DNA of 50,490 nt, from the NCBI GenBank assembly GCA_040382055.1, contig JBEIGE010000020.1, forward strand, positions 1 to 50,490, read 5' to 3'. The stretch is from JBEIGE01 sp040382055. Lineage in GTDB: Bacteria; Pseudomonadota; Gammaproteobacteria; Burkholderiales; Burkholderiaceae_C. The notes under the pieces are model-generated. The model saw only the letters and a program-made list of their open reading frames with translations, did not search any database and was not told the DNA's origin. How positions within the stretch are numbered: position 1 is the stretch's first letter; every line of letters begins with the position of its first letter. Below, in pieces: positions 23,629 through 31,462 of this stretch. The position numbers were made by a program, and so were the translations under genes.

Positions 23629-25659
23629 ATGACTTCTCAAACAGGCCTATCGGAACTGCTCGATTCACTGGACCCATACGCCAGTCTTGTGGAGCGCCAC
23701 CTCTGGCTCATTCGACTACTGGCTTGGATACGCGGTGATTGCACCGAAGTTGCAAGCTCGCTATCACGAATCAGCTTGTTACTCGATGCCCTTGAACAAC
23801 GGACCCATACCCGCGAGCTGATGCAAATCTGGTGGCGCACCCTGCTGAAAACGGTAGACGCAACAGCCCTTCTGGCGGACTTCGGCTTCTCGTCACGCGC
23901 TGCTTTTTTCAGCGAATTTTCAGAACGCTTGCGTCTGAAGCTACTTCCTGCAACGCCTGAAACCGCTGAGGCTTCAACACTTTTTTTATTGGTGCTATCC
24001 GAAGATTTCGATGCCCGTTGGATTGCTGCGCTGGACGAGCATTTGTTGGCTCGTCTGGCAGACCTATTGCAGAATCCGCTATCTCACGACGATCGAGCCA
24101 ATACACAGTGGTCATCAGTCTCATTGTGGCAAACCAGCCTGATGGAAGCCATCACATTCTGTACAAGCCAGATCCGAGCTGCCGGTTTCTCACCCGAGCT
24201 TCGCCTGCGTATGAGTGCGCCAGCAGGCGAAGTCGGGCCGTTCCATGCTTTAGCCACCGACCTTGAAGCTCTTTTCAAGGCCATGATGAGCCAAGGCCAG
24301 GCGAGTAACGAATGCCAGACGGCACTCGAGCACTATTTAAAACAGCTTGAGGCCTGCAGGCATGCAGCCTCTACCGTCTACACCCACCTGGATGCAAACG
24401 GTATTTCGGTTAACCTGGTATTTCAGTTGCGTCAAATGCGGGGAAGGACGATGCGCGTGCGCGCGCTGCTGGACTGTCTGTTGGCTTCCAATCGGCACAC
24501 ACATACCGCCCAATTGATATCACATCTGGTCATCTTGGGACAAGAACGGCACAGTTTGCGCGCGTTGATCACGGCCAACTCGTCCATGCTTGCATCCAAA
24601 GTTGCCGAGCGCAGTTCAGAAACGGGTGAACATTACATTACACGCACGCTGCCTGAGTACCGCACTATGCTGCGCCAAGCGGCTGGCGGCGGTGCAGTGA
24701 TGTCACTCACCACGCTAATGAAATTTGTCGTGCTATCGATGGGTTTATCAGCTTTCTGGGGTGGATTTTTTGCCGGAATGAATTACGCATTAAGCTTTGT
24801 ACTGGTGCAACTGCTGCATTGGACGGTAGCTACAAAGCAGCCTGCCATGACGGCCCCTGCCATGGCCGCCAAGCTAAAGCAACTCAACCACCCCGGGGCG
24901 GTAGAAAGCTTTGTAGATGAAGTTGCTCACTTGGTAAGGTCCCAGGTAGCTGCCATTGTGGGCAACCTCGCAGTGGTAGCACCATGCGTGGTGCTTATCA
25001 GCACGGCGTTATGGTTTGGGGTGGGCAAGCCGATGATTGACGCTTCCACTGCGGAGCATGTGCTGCATGAGCTCACCCTACTCGGCCCAACCGCTATATT
25101 CGCTGCTGCCACCGGCGTACTATTGTTCTCATCCAGCATCATCGCAGGTTGGGCGGAAAACTGGTTTGTCTTGCACAAACTTGATTCAGCTTTACGTTAC
25201 AACGTCAAAATTACCGCTGCCTTGGGTACGCAACGCGCCGACCGTTGGGCGACCTTCATGCGCAACAATATTTCTGGGCTGGCCGCAAATGTGTCATTGG
25301 GAATGATGCTGGGTCTGGTGCCGGCTATTGCCTCGTTTTTTGGGCTGGGACTGCAAGTTCGGCACGTCACTCTTTCTACCGGGCAGATTGCTGCTGCTGC
25401 AGCCAGTCTGGGAACAGATATCTTTTCCCAAAATGCTTTTTGGTGGTGCCTTGCTGGACTGGTTATTACAGGCCTGCTCAACGTGGGTGTCAGTTTTTAT
25501 CTTGCGTTCAGGCTGGCCTTGCGTGCCCACGACGTCAGCGGGGTTGACCGCGACCAAATCCGTAAAGCGATTCGTCACCGCGCACGCACTAGACTGCTGA
25601 GTTTTTTCTGGCCTGAGGCTTCTTCTCAAGGCGCACAGAAAAATAAAAAAGTGGACTGA
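23629..25659 (+). CDS. PF10136-type membrane protein ('site-specific recombinase' Gcr family)
   Basis: A 676-residue protein matching in overall form the family labelled 'site-specific recombinase' (Gcr, PF10136). The N-terminal half (to about 350) is helical and soluble-looking. The C-terminal half has several hydrophobic helices, for example FVVLSMGLSAFWGGFFAG, LLGPTAIFAAATGVLLF, MMLGLVPAIASFFGLGL and GLVITGLLNVGVSFYL. I see no tyrosine- or serine-recombinase catalytic pattern, so an inner-membrane protein of unknown function is better supported than a recombinase. It is monocistronic, diverges from the channel gene, and its start ATG lies 196 bases from that gene. Confidence 0.8.
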   Translation: MTSQTGLSELLDSLDPYASLVERHLWLIRLLAWIRGDCTEVASSLSRISLLLDALEQRTHTRELMQIWWRTLLKTVDATALLADFGFSSRAAFFSEFSERLRLKLLPATPETAEASTLFLLVLSEDFDARWIAALDEHLLARLADLLQNPLSHDDRANTQWSSVSLWQTSLMEAITFCTSQIRAAGFSPELRLRMSAPAGEVGPFHALATDLEALFKAMMSQGQASNECQTALEHYLKQLEACRHAASTVYTHLDANGISVNLVFQLRQMRGRTMRVRALLDCLLASNRHTHTAQLISHLVILGQERHSLRALITANSSMLASKVAERSSETGEHYITRTLPEYRTMLRQAAGGGAVMSLTTLMKFVVLSMGLSAFWGGFFAGMNYALSFVLVQLLHWTVATKQPAMTAPAMAAKLKQLNHPGAVESFVDEVAHLVRSQVAAIVGNLAVVAPCVVLISTALWFGVGKPMIDASTAEHVLHELTLLGPTAIFAAATGVLLFSSSIIAGWAENWFVLHKLDSALRYNVKITAALGTQRADRWATFMRNNISGLAANVSLGMMLGLVPAIASFFGLGLQVRHVTLSTGQIAAAAASLGTDIFSQNAFWWCLAGLVITGLLNVGVSFYLAFRLALRAHDVSGVDRDQIRKAIRHRARTRLLSFFWPEASSQGAQKNKKVD

Positions 25660-25974
25660 ATTGTTCAAGTCTTGCCGGCATCTTTCACAGGGCAGGACCC
25701 TAACCGCGTAATTCAAGAAAAAGCACAGGTTCTGCCCCCACTGATATTCACGGCTAAAAATAATTGACCGAATTTACCGCTGTTGGCAACCCCCTCCCAG
25801 ATTGGGGTCAAGCGCCTGCAAGACCTGACGAGACTCATTTTCAATGAAAATGTCCATAGGTGATGCGGTTTGGCTGACCATTTCCTTAATCATGAAAACC
25901 TGCTTATGCGGAGCTGGCTTTCGCTGTAAAGAACGTCAGGTTAGCTATGGCATAGGGTGCGGTGTGACTAACTG
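25660..25974. other. 315-base intergenic region
   Basis: It lies between the convergent PF10136 and PilZ genes. It contains one short minus-strand frame (listed separately) and no clear hairpin terminator. No RNA gene or repeat was recognised. Confidence 0.5.
25774..25893 (-). CDS. Possible 39-residue small protein
   Basis: A minus-strand frame from ATG 25893 with AGCAGG five bases upstream encodes MIKEMVSQTASPMDIFIENE, then SRQVLQALDPNLGGGCQQR. The composition is protein-like and amphipathic, but there is no recognised family. The frame is open for 15 codons upstream of the ATG. It may be a real small gene, a gene remnant or chance. Confidence 0.25.
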   Translation of the reverse strand: MIKEMVSQTASPMDIFIENESRQVLQALDPNLGGGCQQR

Positions 25975-26340
25975 CTAGCCTCTAACATAGTTAAGGAGCA
26001 GATTAACTGTTTTGGCCTCTAACTCATGAAACAACAGGCCGACCTTGAAGCCTTCATTTTCTTGGGAATAAATGCTGTGCATGACAACTGCGACTGTCGA
26101 TACGGTAGCCGGACGGTTTGGCTGAAAGGGAAGAACAAATGTAACGTTGCAACTGGTACGGGGCGGTGGGTTGAACTGCGCTACGATGCCAAGGCCACTG
26201 CAACTGACGTCCATAGCTTGCACATCAATCGGGGATTGGCCAGCAAACTCCAATTGAGGATAACCGGTTAACCTACGGCGACTACTCTTGCGCTTTTCAT
26301 GGGTACGATATTGTTCAATTTCCATAGATTGTTCGGACAA
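25975..26340 (-). CDS. PilZ-domain c-di-GMP receptor
   Basis: A 121-residue single-domain PilZ protein. The c-di-GMP-binding elements are present: an arginine-rich RKSSRRRLTG near residues 17-26 (RxxxR) and DVSCSGLG near 44-51 (D/NxSxxG), followed by the beta-barrel strands GFKVGLLFHE. Stand-alone PilZ proteins relay c-di-GMP levels to partners in motility, exopolysaccharide or secretion. It is a single gene, 8 kb from the nearest GGDEF/EAL gene in this window, so a direct link is only suggested. MEIEQYRTH, five codons in, is an alternative start. Confidence 0.85.
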   Translation of the reverse strand: MSEQSMEIEQYRTHEKRKSSRRRLTGYPQLEFAGQSPIDVQAMDVSCSGLGIVAQFNPPPRTSCNVTFVLPFQPNRPATVSTVAVVMHSIYSQENEGFKVGLLFHELEAKTVNLLLNYVRG

Positions 26341-26470
26341 TGCTTGAAGTTGTGTAAAACCCTTGAATCTTACATGAAGCCCATACAGTAGTTTGCCGGC
26401 CCTAAGACACCTTGCGGCTTATTCATCAGGCAACTTGCAAGGTTGGCAAAAAACAAACTAAAGGTAGGAC

Positions 26471-27379
26471 TCAGTCTTGCAGGGGCTGACCAATAAGCTC
26501 AAGATAAGCGTGCTCAAGCGTTACCGGCTGCACGCTAACCGAGGTAATCCCCTCCCCTTCCATGGCCTGAACCACCTCACTCAAGCTCATTGCCTGCGGC
26601 AGCAGGCACAGCAACTGGCCACTGTGTGGGCGTATAGCCCAGCCAAGTGTCTTGGCACGTTGTCTTGTGGCAGCTTCGTCCCGAGTCTGTAAAACCGCCA
26701 CCGCCTGCGCAGGCACTCGTTCCAATAATTCAGGCACGCTGCCAAATAAGGCTACTCGGCCGTTACGCATCAGAGCGACTCGGTTGCACAGGCGCTCAGC
26801 TTCCTGGATCTGGTGAGTGGTCAGCACGATAGTCATTCCTCCGTCACGCAATTCTTCAATCAGGCACCACAACGCCAACCGGGCCTGCACGTCTATTGAA
26901 GCGGTTGGTTCGTCCAACACCAGCAACTGAGGGTTGTGCACCAGGGCCACAGCCAGATTCAGGCGCTGTTGCCAGCCGCCCGAAAGGCGCCCTACACGCG
27001 TGCCAGCATGCGCGGTCAATTCAAAACGTTGCATCAGTTCATCCACTCTTATGCGGCGCTGGCTAGCTCTAAGACCATACAGACGGGCGAAAAAGTCCAG
27101 GTTTTCTGCCGGCAGCAGATCCGGATAAAGCGCGCCCGCCTGGGGACAAAGACCCACGCGCGATGCGGTTCGCGCAGATACCTGCTCGCCACCAATGTGA
27201 ACTGCCCCGGCATCGGCGTCCAGCAGACCGCACACAATATTCAGTGTGGTTGACTTGCCGCAGCCGTTGGGGCCGAGCAGCCCAACGATTTCTCCTTGTG
27301 CAACCTGCAAGTCCAAGCCATCAAGCACCGTCTGGTTGCCAAAGCGCTTGTGCAGACACTCAATGCTCAGTAGGTTCAT
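26471..27379 (-). CDS. ABC transporter ATP-binding protein (DrrA/CcmA-like)
   Basis: A 302-residue ATPase of the ABC-2 exporter class. Walker A is GPNGCGKST, the signature is LSGGWQQR (SGGWQ in place of SGGQ) and Walker B is LLVLDEPTASID. The H-loop histidine is in TTHQIQEAE. A C-terminal extension of about 90 residues is typical of DrrA-like drug or polysaccharide exporters. It overlaps the upstream permease gene by four bases, so the pair is a transcriptional and translational unit. The cargo is unknown. Confidence 0.93.
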   Translation of the reverse strand: MNLLSIECLHKRFGNQTVLDGLDLQVAQGEIVGLLGPNGCGKSTTLNIVCGLLDADAGAVHIGGEQVSARTASRVGLCPQAGALYPDLLPAENLDFFARLYGLRASQRRIRVDELMQRFELTAHAGTRVGRLSGGWQQRLNLAVALVHNPQLLVLDEPTASIDVQARLALWCLIEELRDGGMTIVLTTHQIQEAERLCNRVALMRNGRVALFGSVPELLERVPAQAVAVLQTRDEAATRQRAKTLGWAIRPHSGQLLCLLPQAMSLSEVVQAMEGEGITSVSVQPVTLEHAYLELIGQPLQD

Positions 27380-28149
27380 GCACCCTTCTCTAACCTTAAC
27401 AAATGCCGGTACGAGGACACACCTAAGCCCAGCGAGACAATGCAGAAAAGCATGAGAAAGGCCAGCTCGTTTCTCAACTCCACCAGTCCCGCACCCTGCG
27501 CAGCAACGGCCTTGAGGGCTTCATTCATATACAGGATAGGATTCAAGTGGGCCAGATTCTGCATGGCCGTGGGCATCAATACCAGTGGGAAGAAGGTGCC
27601 GCCCAGCACCAGCAAGGGCACACCGAAGGCTGAAAGCGCTACCAATACATCTTCAGACCGGCGCGCAAAACGGGCACCGAAGAAAAAGCCAAGTCCCACA
27701 TAGGCAAATACCGATAGCGTGATGATCAAGCCACCCAGCGCAATGCTGCCGTTGTAGCGTGCACCAATGGCATAGGCAATGACATACAGCATCACCACTT
27801 GCATCACCGCCAATGCCGACTGTGCCAGCACCACACCTAAAAAATAGGCCAGTGGCTGCAAGGGTGAGGCCAGCAGGCGTCGTAGCGTATGCCGTTCCCG
27901 CTCGGCAACCAAGATGGCTACAGTACCGCCCAGGCAACTGAAAAAGAGCGCAGCGCCCATAAGAACGCCGGCTGCCATGGCATCCAGGCCTGCGCGCATG
28001 CTGTCGTTGTTCGCATAGACCAAACCAAACAACAGCATCATCAGTGCAGGGAACAAGGCCCAGAAAATAAGCCCCCGCCCCTGCCGCCATTGTTCAAGCC
28101 ATATCCGCTGGGTAACAGCTAGGGTCTGATTCAGTAGCGTGGAAAGCAT
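27376..28149 (-). CDS. ABC-2 type transporter permease
   Basis: A 257-residue membrane protein with six hydrophobic helices. The ABC-2 permease pattern is seen in ERERHTLRRLLASPLQPLAYFLG (the conserved loop after TM2), FGARFARRSEDVLVALSAFGVPLLVLGGTFFPL and the proline-rich MPTAMQNLAHLNPILYMNEAL segment. With the downstream ATPase it would form a homodimeric exporter. The gene starts 86 bases after the divergently placed end of the methyltransferase gene; all three are on the minus strand. The substrate is not deducible. Confidence 0.9.
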   Translation of the reverse strand: MLSTLLNQTLAVTQRIWLEQWRQGRGLIFWALFPALMMLLFGLVYANNDSMRAGLDAMAAGVLMGAALFFSCLGGTVAILVAERERHTLRRLLASPLQPLAYFLGVVLAQSALAVMQVVMLYVIAYAIGARYNGSIALGGLIITLSVFAYVGLGFFFGARFARRSEDVLVALSAFGVPLLVLGGTFFPLVLMPTAMQNLAHLNPILYMNEALKAVAAQGAGLVELRNELAFLMLFCIVSLGLGVSSYRHLLRLEKGA

Positions 28150-28234
28150 AGTCGTGTTAGCAAATGCGTGAGAGGCTCAAATTGCCAGCGCATCGTCTTG
28201 CTGGCGGCACTTATGATGTCACCCTGATCAAGTT

Positions 28235-29770
28235 TCACGCGATTTTCAGGGCTCTCAAGATCGGCAACTGGCTGGTGGCAAAGAGATTGGCTTGGTCTGT
28301 CAATTCAGCCAGACTCTCTTGTGTTGACTCCAACGACTTCCCTTCTTTAACAATCTTCTGGCCTTGTGCAGAAACGATCTGCCATACAAACTGCGCCCAG
28401 TCTGCCGGTTGTTTCTTTCCTTGCGTCAAAGCCAACAAAAACAGTTGCTGGAAACGACCCACAGGAACTCCGCCACCAGTAACAGGGCTAGCAAGGTATC
28501 TGCCATCGTTACTGCCTCGAGCCATGGTTATCAAATGAAGGTTAAGTTTGTCGCACCGTTTCTTTGCTTGAGCGATAACGTCTTCGACTTGCACAGCGGC
28601 GAGATGACCAGCGCCGGTGAGAATCAGCACCGCTTGCAATAACTTTGCGAAATTGAGGCCCGAATTTTTAAGGGCAAGTTCAATTTGACCCATAGTCTTG
28701 GGCTTGTGGTCAGCCAGGAAATCCAATAAGGGTTTGTAAATGGCCTCGCTCATCGTGGCTACTCCCTGTGCTCCCGTCACTTTCAGGGAGATGTCAACTC
28801 GGGGAGAAACAAGAACCACCTTTTGCTCCCTCAGCTTTTCCAATTGCTCCAGAGCATTCATACGCCGCGCGCCCTTGACCCAGTAGTCCTTACGAAACTG
28901 TTGGTTAACCATAAAGTCGCGTATGGACTCCCGGAACAAGGCATCAGGAATATCCTTCAGAAACGCTTGCTGCTCTGAAGTGAGGTTAATGGCTTCGACA
29001 TAGTCAAGGTAATTAGCAGAACACGCATAACTCAGCTTGGCCGGCCCCAGCCACTGGGCCATAGTGGCAAAGTGCATCGGCTCCCAGTCGCGATTGAAAT
29101 ACTCATGGGCGAGATAGTTACGACTTTGCCCGCGCAGCTTATTTGTTCGCGCCAAGACTTGGGGGTTGGCAATGGCATAGGCTGGGTTTGTAGCAAGCAG
29201 CTTGTCTGCAAAGTCCAGAGCCCCACCAATTCGGTTGGCAATACCCATACCCTCAGACCCCAGCCTGGCAGCATGCTCCGTAAGCAAGTGCCGCATTGGG
29301 GCAAAGGTGGCCCAGCCGGGTAAGGTGTTGTAACTGACATAGACCACACCGCCGACTTTGAGTTTGCGGCGTATGAATTCAACAATAACGGCGCGATTCT
29401 CGTCGTTGATCCAACTCCAGATGCCATGCAGACCAATAAAGTCAAAGTCTGGCAAATCGGCACGGTTGGTAAAGTCGGCGAAGGCATCGTCACGCAACTG
29501 CACCGACGCGCCAGAAACAGCCGCCATCTCTTTGGCAAAGCCAGCCTGTACAGGGTTAAAGTCCGAGCCGTACCAATGGGTGACCGTAGCGGCGGCGTGG
29601 ATGTTAGCGCTCATGCCCTGGCCAAAGCCCAATTCACAGGCGGTGCCTGATTCTGGGGGAACAAGTCGTGCGTTCAGAAAAGCGAGCTTTATTCGAAGCG
29701 GGTTGAGCTCGGTGTAATAACCAAAGGTGTAGCCTATGTCGGCAACGTATCCTGAAGTCCAGTCAGTCAT
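28235..29770 (-). CDS. SAM-dependent methyltransferase with regulatory domain
   Basis: A 511-residue protein. The N-terminal third is a class I methyltransferase with motif I CELGFGQG near residues 44-51 and the acidic YGSDFNPVQAG strand. The middle (about 210-320) matches the 'methyltransferase regulatory domain' (PF10119-like), seen as RMNALEQLEKLREQKVVLVSP. The C-terminal region of about 180 residues is helical, resembling a winged-helix-like module. Family members modify lipopolysaccharide or unknown substrates. It stands alone on the minus strand, 203 bases from the zinc-ribbon gene upstream. Confidence 0.82.
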   Translation of the reverse strand: MTDWTSGYVADIGYTFGYYTELNPLRIKLAFLNARLVPPESGTACELGFGQGMSANIHAAATVTHWYGSDFNPVQAGFAKEMAAVSGASVQLRDDAFADFTNRADLPDFDFIGLHGIWSWINDENRAVIVEFIRRKLKVGGVVYVSYNTLPGWATFAPMRHLLTEHAARLGSEGMGIANRIGGALDFADKLLATNPAYAIANPQVLARTNKLRGQSRNYLAHEYFNRDWEPMHFATMAQWLGPAKLSYACSANYLDYVEAINLTSEQQAFLKDIPDALFRESIRDFMVNQQFRKDYWVKGARRMNALEQLEKLREQKVVLVSPRVDISLKVTGAQGVATMSEAIYKPLLDFLADHKPKTMGQIELALKNSGLNFAKLLQAVLILTGAGHLAAVQVEDVIAQAKKRCDKLNLHLITMARGSNDGRYLASPVTGGGVPVGRFQQLFLLALTQGKKQPADWAQFVWQIVSAQGQKIVKEGKSLESTQESLAELTDQANLFATSQLPILRALKIA

Positions 29771-29972
29771 GAAAAAAAAGAGTTGCCCCGAAATTCAAGG
29801 AGGCTTGTTGGTTTATGTCAGCCTGCTTGAACAGCCTGACGCTTATATTGCCGAAAAAAATTCCCACAACAAAATGAATATAGCCGATTGGCATAAACAA
29901 GAGCTTCCAGCACGGGGGACAGGGTCTGATTGCCAATTTTGTGTGAAGTAAGCTCAGACAGAATGACTGCTA

Positions 29973-30788
29973 TTAGTTGCCCAAAACGGCCTTGAGCCCC
30001 GTATAAATTGACATGGCGGTAGCCCCCAAGGCTGCCGCCGAACTACCGATTTCCTGCAATTTATCAACCAGTTCGGAAATCTGCTTTGGATTTAACTTGC
30101 CACTGACCATTTGCGACACCAAATACCTTAGCCATCCGTCTACAAGACCTGTTTTCTTTGCAGAACCACGGTTTACGCGTTGGCGGTCTTTACGGGTGTA
30201 GAGAATACTCCCGATGAGCATACCCGTCATAAAACTGAAGGATATGCTGGCAGCATATTCAATATATTCACGCCATTCAAAGGCGTTTTGCGGTATCACC
30301 GGCGTATGGTCCACCACGGACGTAATCCCGCTCATGCCGATCACCGAGGCGACAGCCAGCATTGCCGCCGCCAAAAACCATGGCATGACAGAGCGCTTTC
30401 TCTGCAAGAAGAGGTAGATGCCAAACGGCAATGGAATCGCGATCGAGAGCAGGCGCAGATAAATCAGCTTGGTGTCGAGAATAATCGTAATCAGCGCATG
30501 CGAAACCAATAACAGAAACAGGGGCAAAACAATATATAGCCCAAGGGAAAGCAGCAGCGCAACCGGGCCAGGCCGTGGTGAGTGAAGCTCCAGGCGGGCT
30601 GCTTCGAGTTGACTATTGAGATCAACGATACGCGCTTCATACTCAACGACACTTGCTTGTTCACTGAGTTTGCCCTCCAGTTCCGATACCCGGGCAATCA
30701 AGGATTTGAAAAGATGAACATCCTTAGTGCAGAACTTACAGCATAGTGCTTGGTCATCAATCTCGCTCAGACAATACGGACAGTTCAT
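29973..30788 (-). CDS. Zinc-ribbon, coiled-coil membrane protein of unknown function
   Basis: A 271-residue protein I do not recognise. It starts with a zinc ribbon (CPYC at residues 3-6, CCKFC near 16-20). A coiled coil follows (about 28-68), then four hydrophobic helices (about 75-200) with a basic loop (RKRS, RKDRQR) and a cytosolic tail. The tail has LNPKQISELVDKLQEIG and an alanine-rich end. The zinc ribbon should face the cytosol. Its ATG follows the stop codon of the secreted-protein gene with no gap (TAAATG), so the two are translationally coupled. The divergent neighbour is the caspase-like gene. Confidence 0.6.
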   Translation of the reverse strand: MNCPYCLSEIDDQALCCKFCTKDVHLFKSLIARVSELEGKLSEQASVVEYEARIVDLNSQLEAARLELHSPRPGPVALLLSLGLYIVLPLFLLLVSHALITIILDTKLIYLRLLSIAIPLPFGIYLFLQRKRSVMPWFLAAAMLAVASVIGMSGITSVVDHTPVIPQNAFEWREYIEYAASISFSFMTGMLIGSILYTRKDRQRVNRGSAKKTGLVDGWLRYLVSQMVSGKLNPKQISELVDKLQEIGSSAAALGATAMSIYTGLKAVLGN

Positions 30789-31229
30789 TTACTTGTTGAC
30801 AACAATCGTCAGCGTGCTGTTGGTCTCGCGTCCAGCGCTGTCTTTCACGGTAACGCGCAGCTGATGCTCCCCGGGAGGTACGTCGGCCTGAGCAACGTCG
30901 ATTCCATTGGCTGAAATGGCTGACTGCAGGCGGGGTGTCAAGTCCACAAACGGAGATTTCAGGTACACCACTTTCACCGAAGCGGGATCAATCTTTTCTC
31001 CGCCTCGCCCTTCAAAGCCAAACTTTAGGTTAAAAGGCGCCTTCACAGGTGTATCTGCTTCCGGCGAGAGCAGTTTCACACCGGGACCACGGGTAATGCC
31101 CCGAGTCACGGTCGTCCCGCTGGAGGGCGGTAATGCGGCTTCAGCGGCTGTAATCAGTGTCAGTTTTTGCGCGCTCGCAGGCAGCACCAAAACAAAAAGG
31201 GTGGCAAAGGCAAGCAGGTGACGGATCAT
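30789..31229 (-). CDS. Small secreted protein with an Ig-like beta domain
   Basis: A 146-residue protein from ATG 31229, with GGAGAT just before it. A signal peptide (MIRHLLAFATLFVLVLPASAQ) leads to a linker (about 22-50) and a beta-rich domain. The domain ends in PPGEHQLRVTVKDSAGRETN then STLTIVVNK, the last strands of a bacterial Ig/FN3-like fold. It probably acts in the periplasm or cell envelope. It is the first gene of a two-gene operon with the zinc-ribbon membrane protein, and it diverges from the caspase-like gene. Function is unknown. Confidence 0.6.
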   Translation of the reverse strand: MIRHLLAFATLFVLVLPASAQKLTLITAAEAALPPSSGTTVTRGITRGPGVKLLSPEADTPVKAPFNLKFGFEGRGGEKIDPASVKVVYLKSPFVDLTPRLQSAISANGIDVAQADVPPGEHQLRVTVKDSAGRETNSTLTIVVNK

Positions 31230-31462
31230 TTCAATCTCCAACAAACGAGGCTAGGTACAGGATACGGGCTTAAGCATACTTCATCGCCCTGCATGGTCCC
31301 TGTCATCGAGGTCCATCCAGTCTTGGCACAGAGCCTCAGGGTTGTCCATGCTGAATTTAATAAATCCGCAAGCTCTAAAAGCTGCGCTTAAGATAGCGGA
31401 ATGGTCTTGATGGTCGAAAATTTGGCCTGACCACTGTCAATAAATAACTAATAGAGGCTAGC

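Noticed and set aside
23629..25659. Mobile element suggested by the 'site-specific recombinase' family name
   Set aside because: No attachment site, terminal repeats, cargo or recombinase catalytic residues; the protein is a membrane protein.
29736..29951. 71-codon plus-strand frame before the methyltransferase gene
   Set aside because: Its start overlaps the methyltransferase gene antisense, the composition is unremarkable and there is no ribosome binding site at its first ATG.
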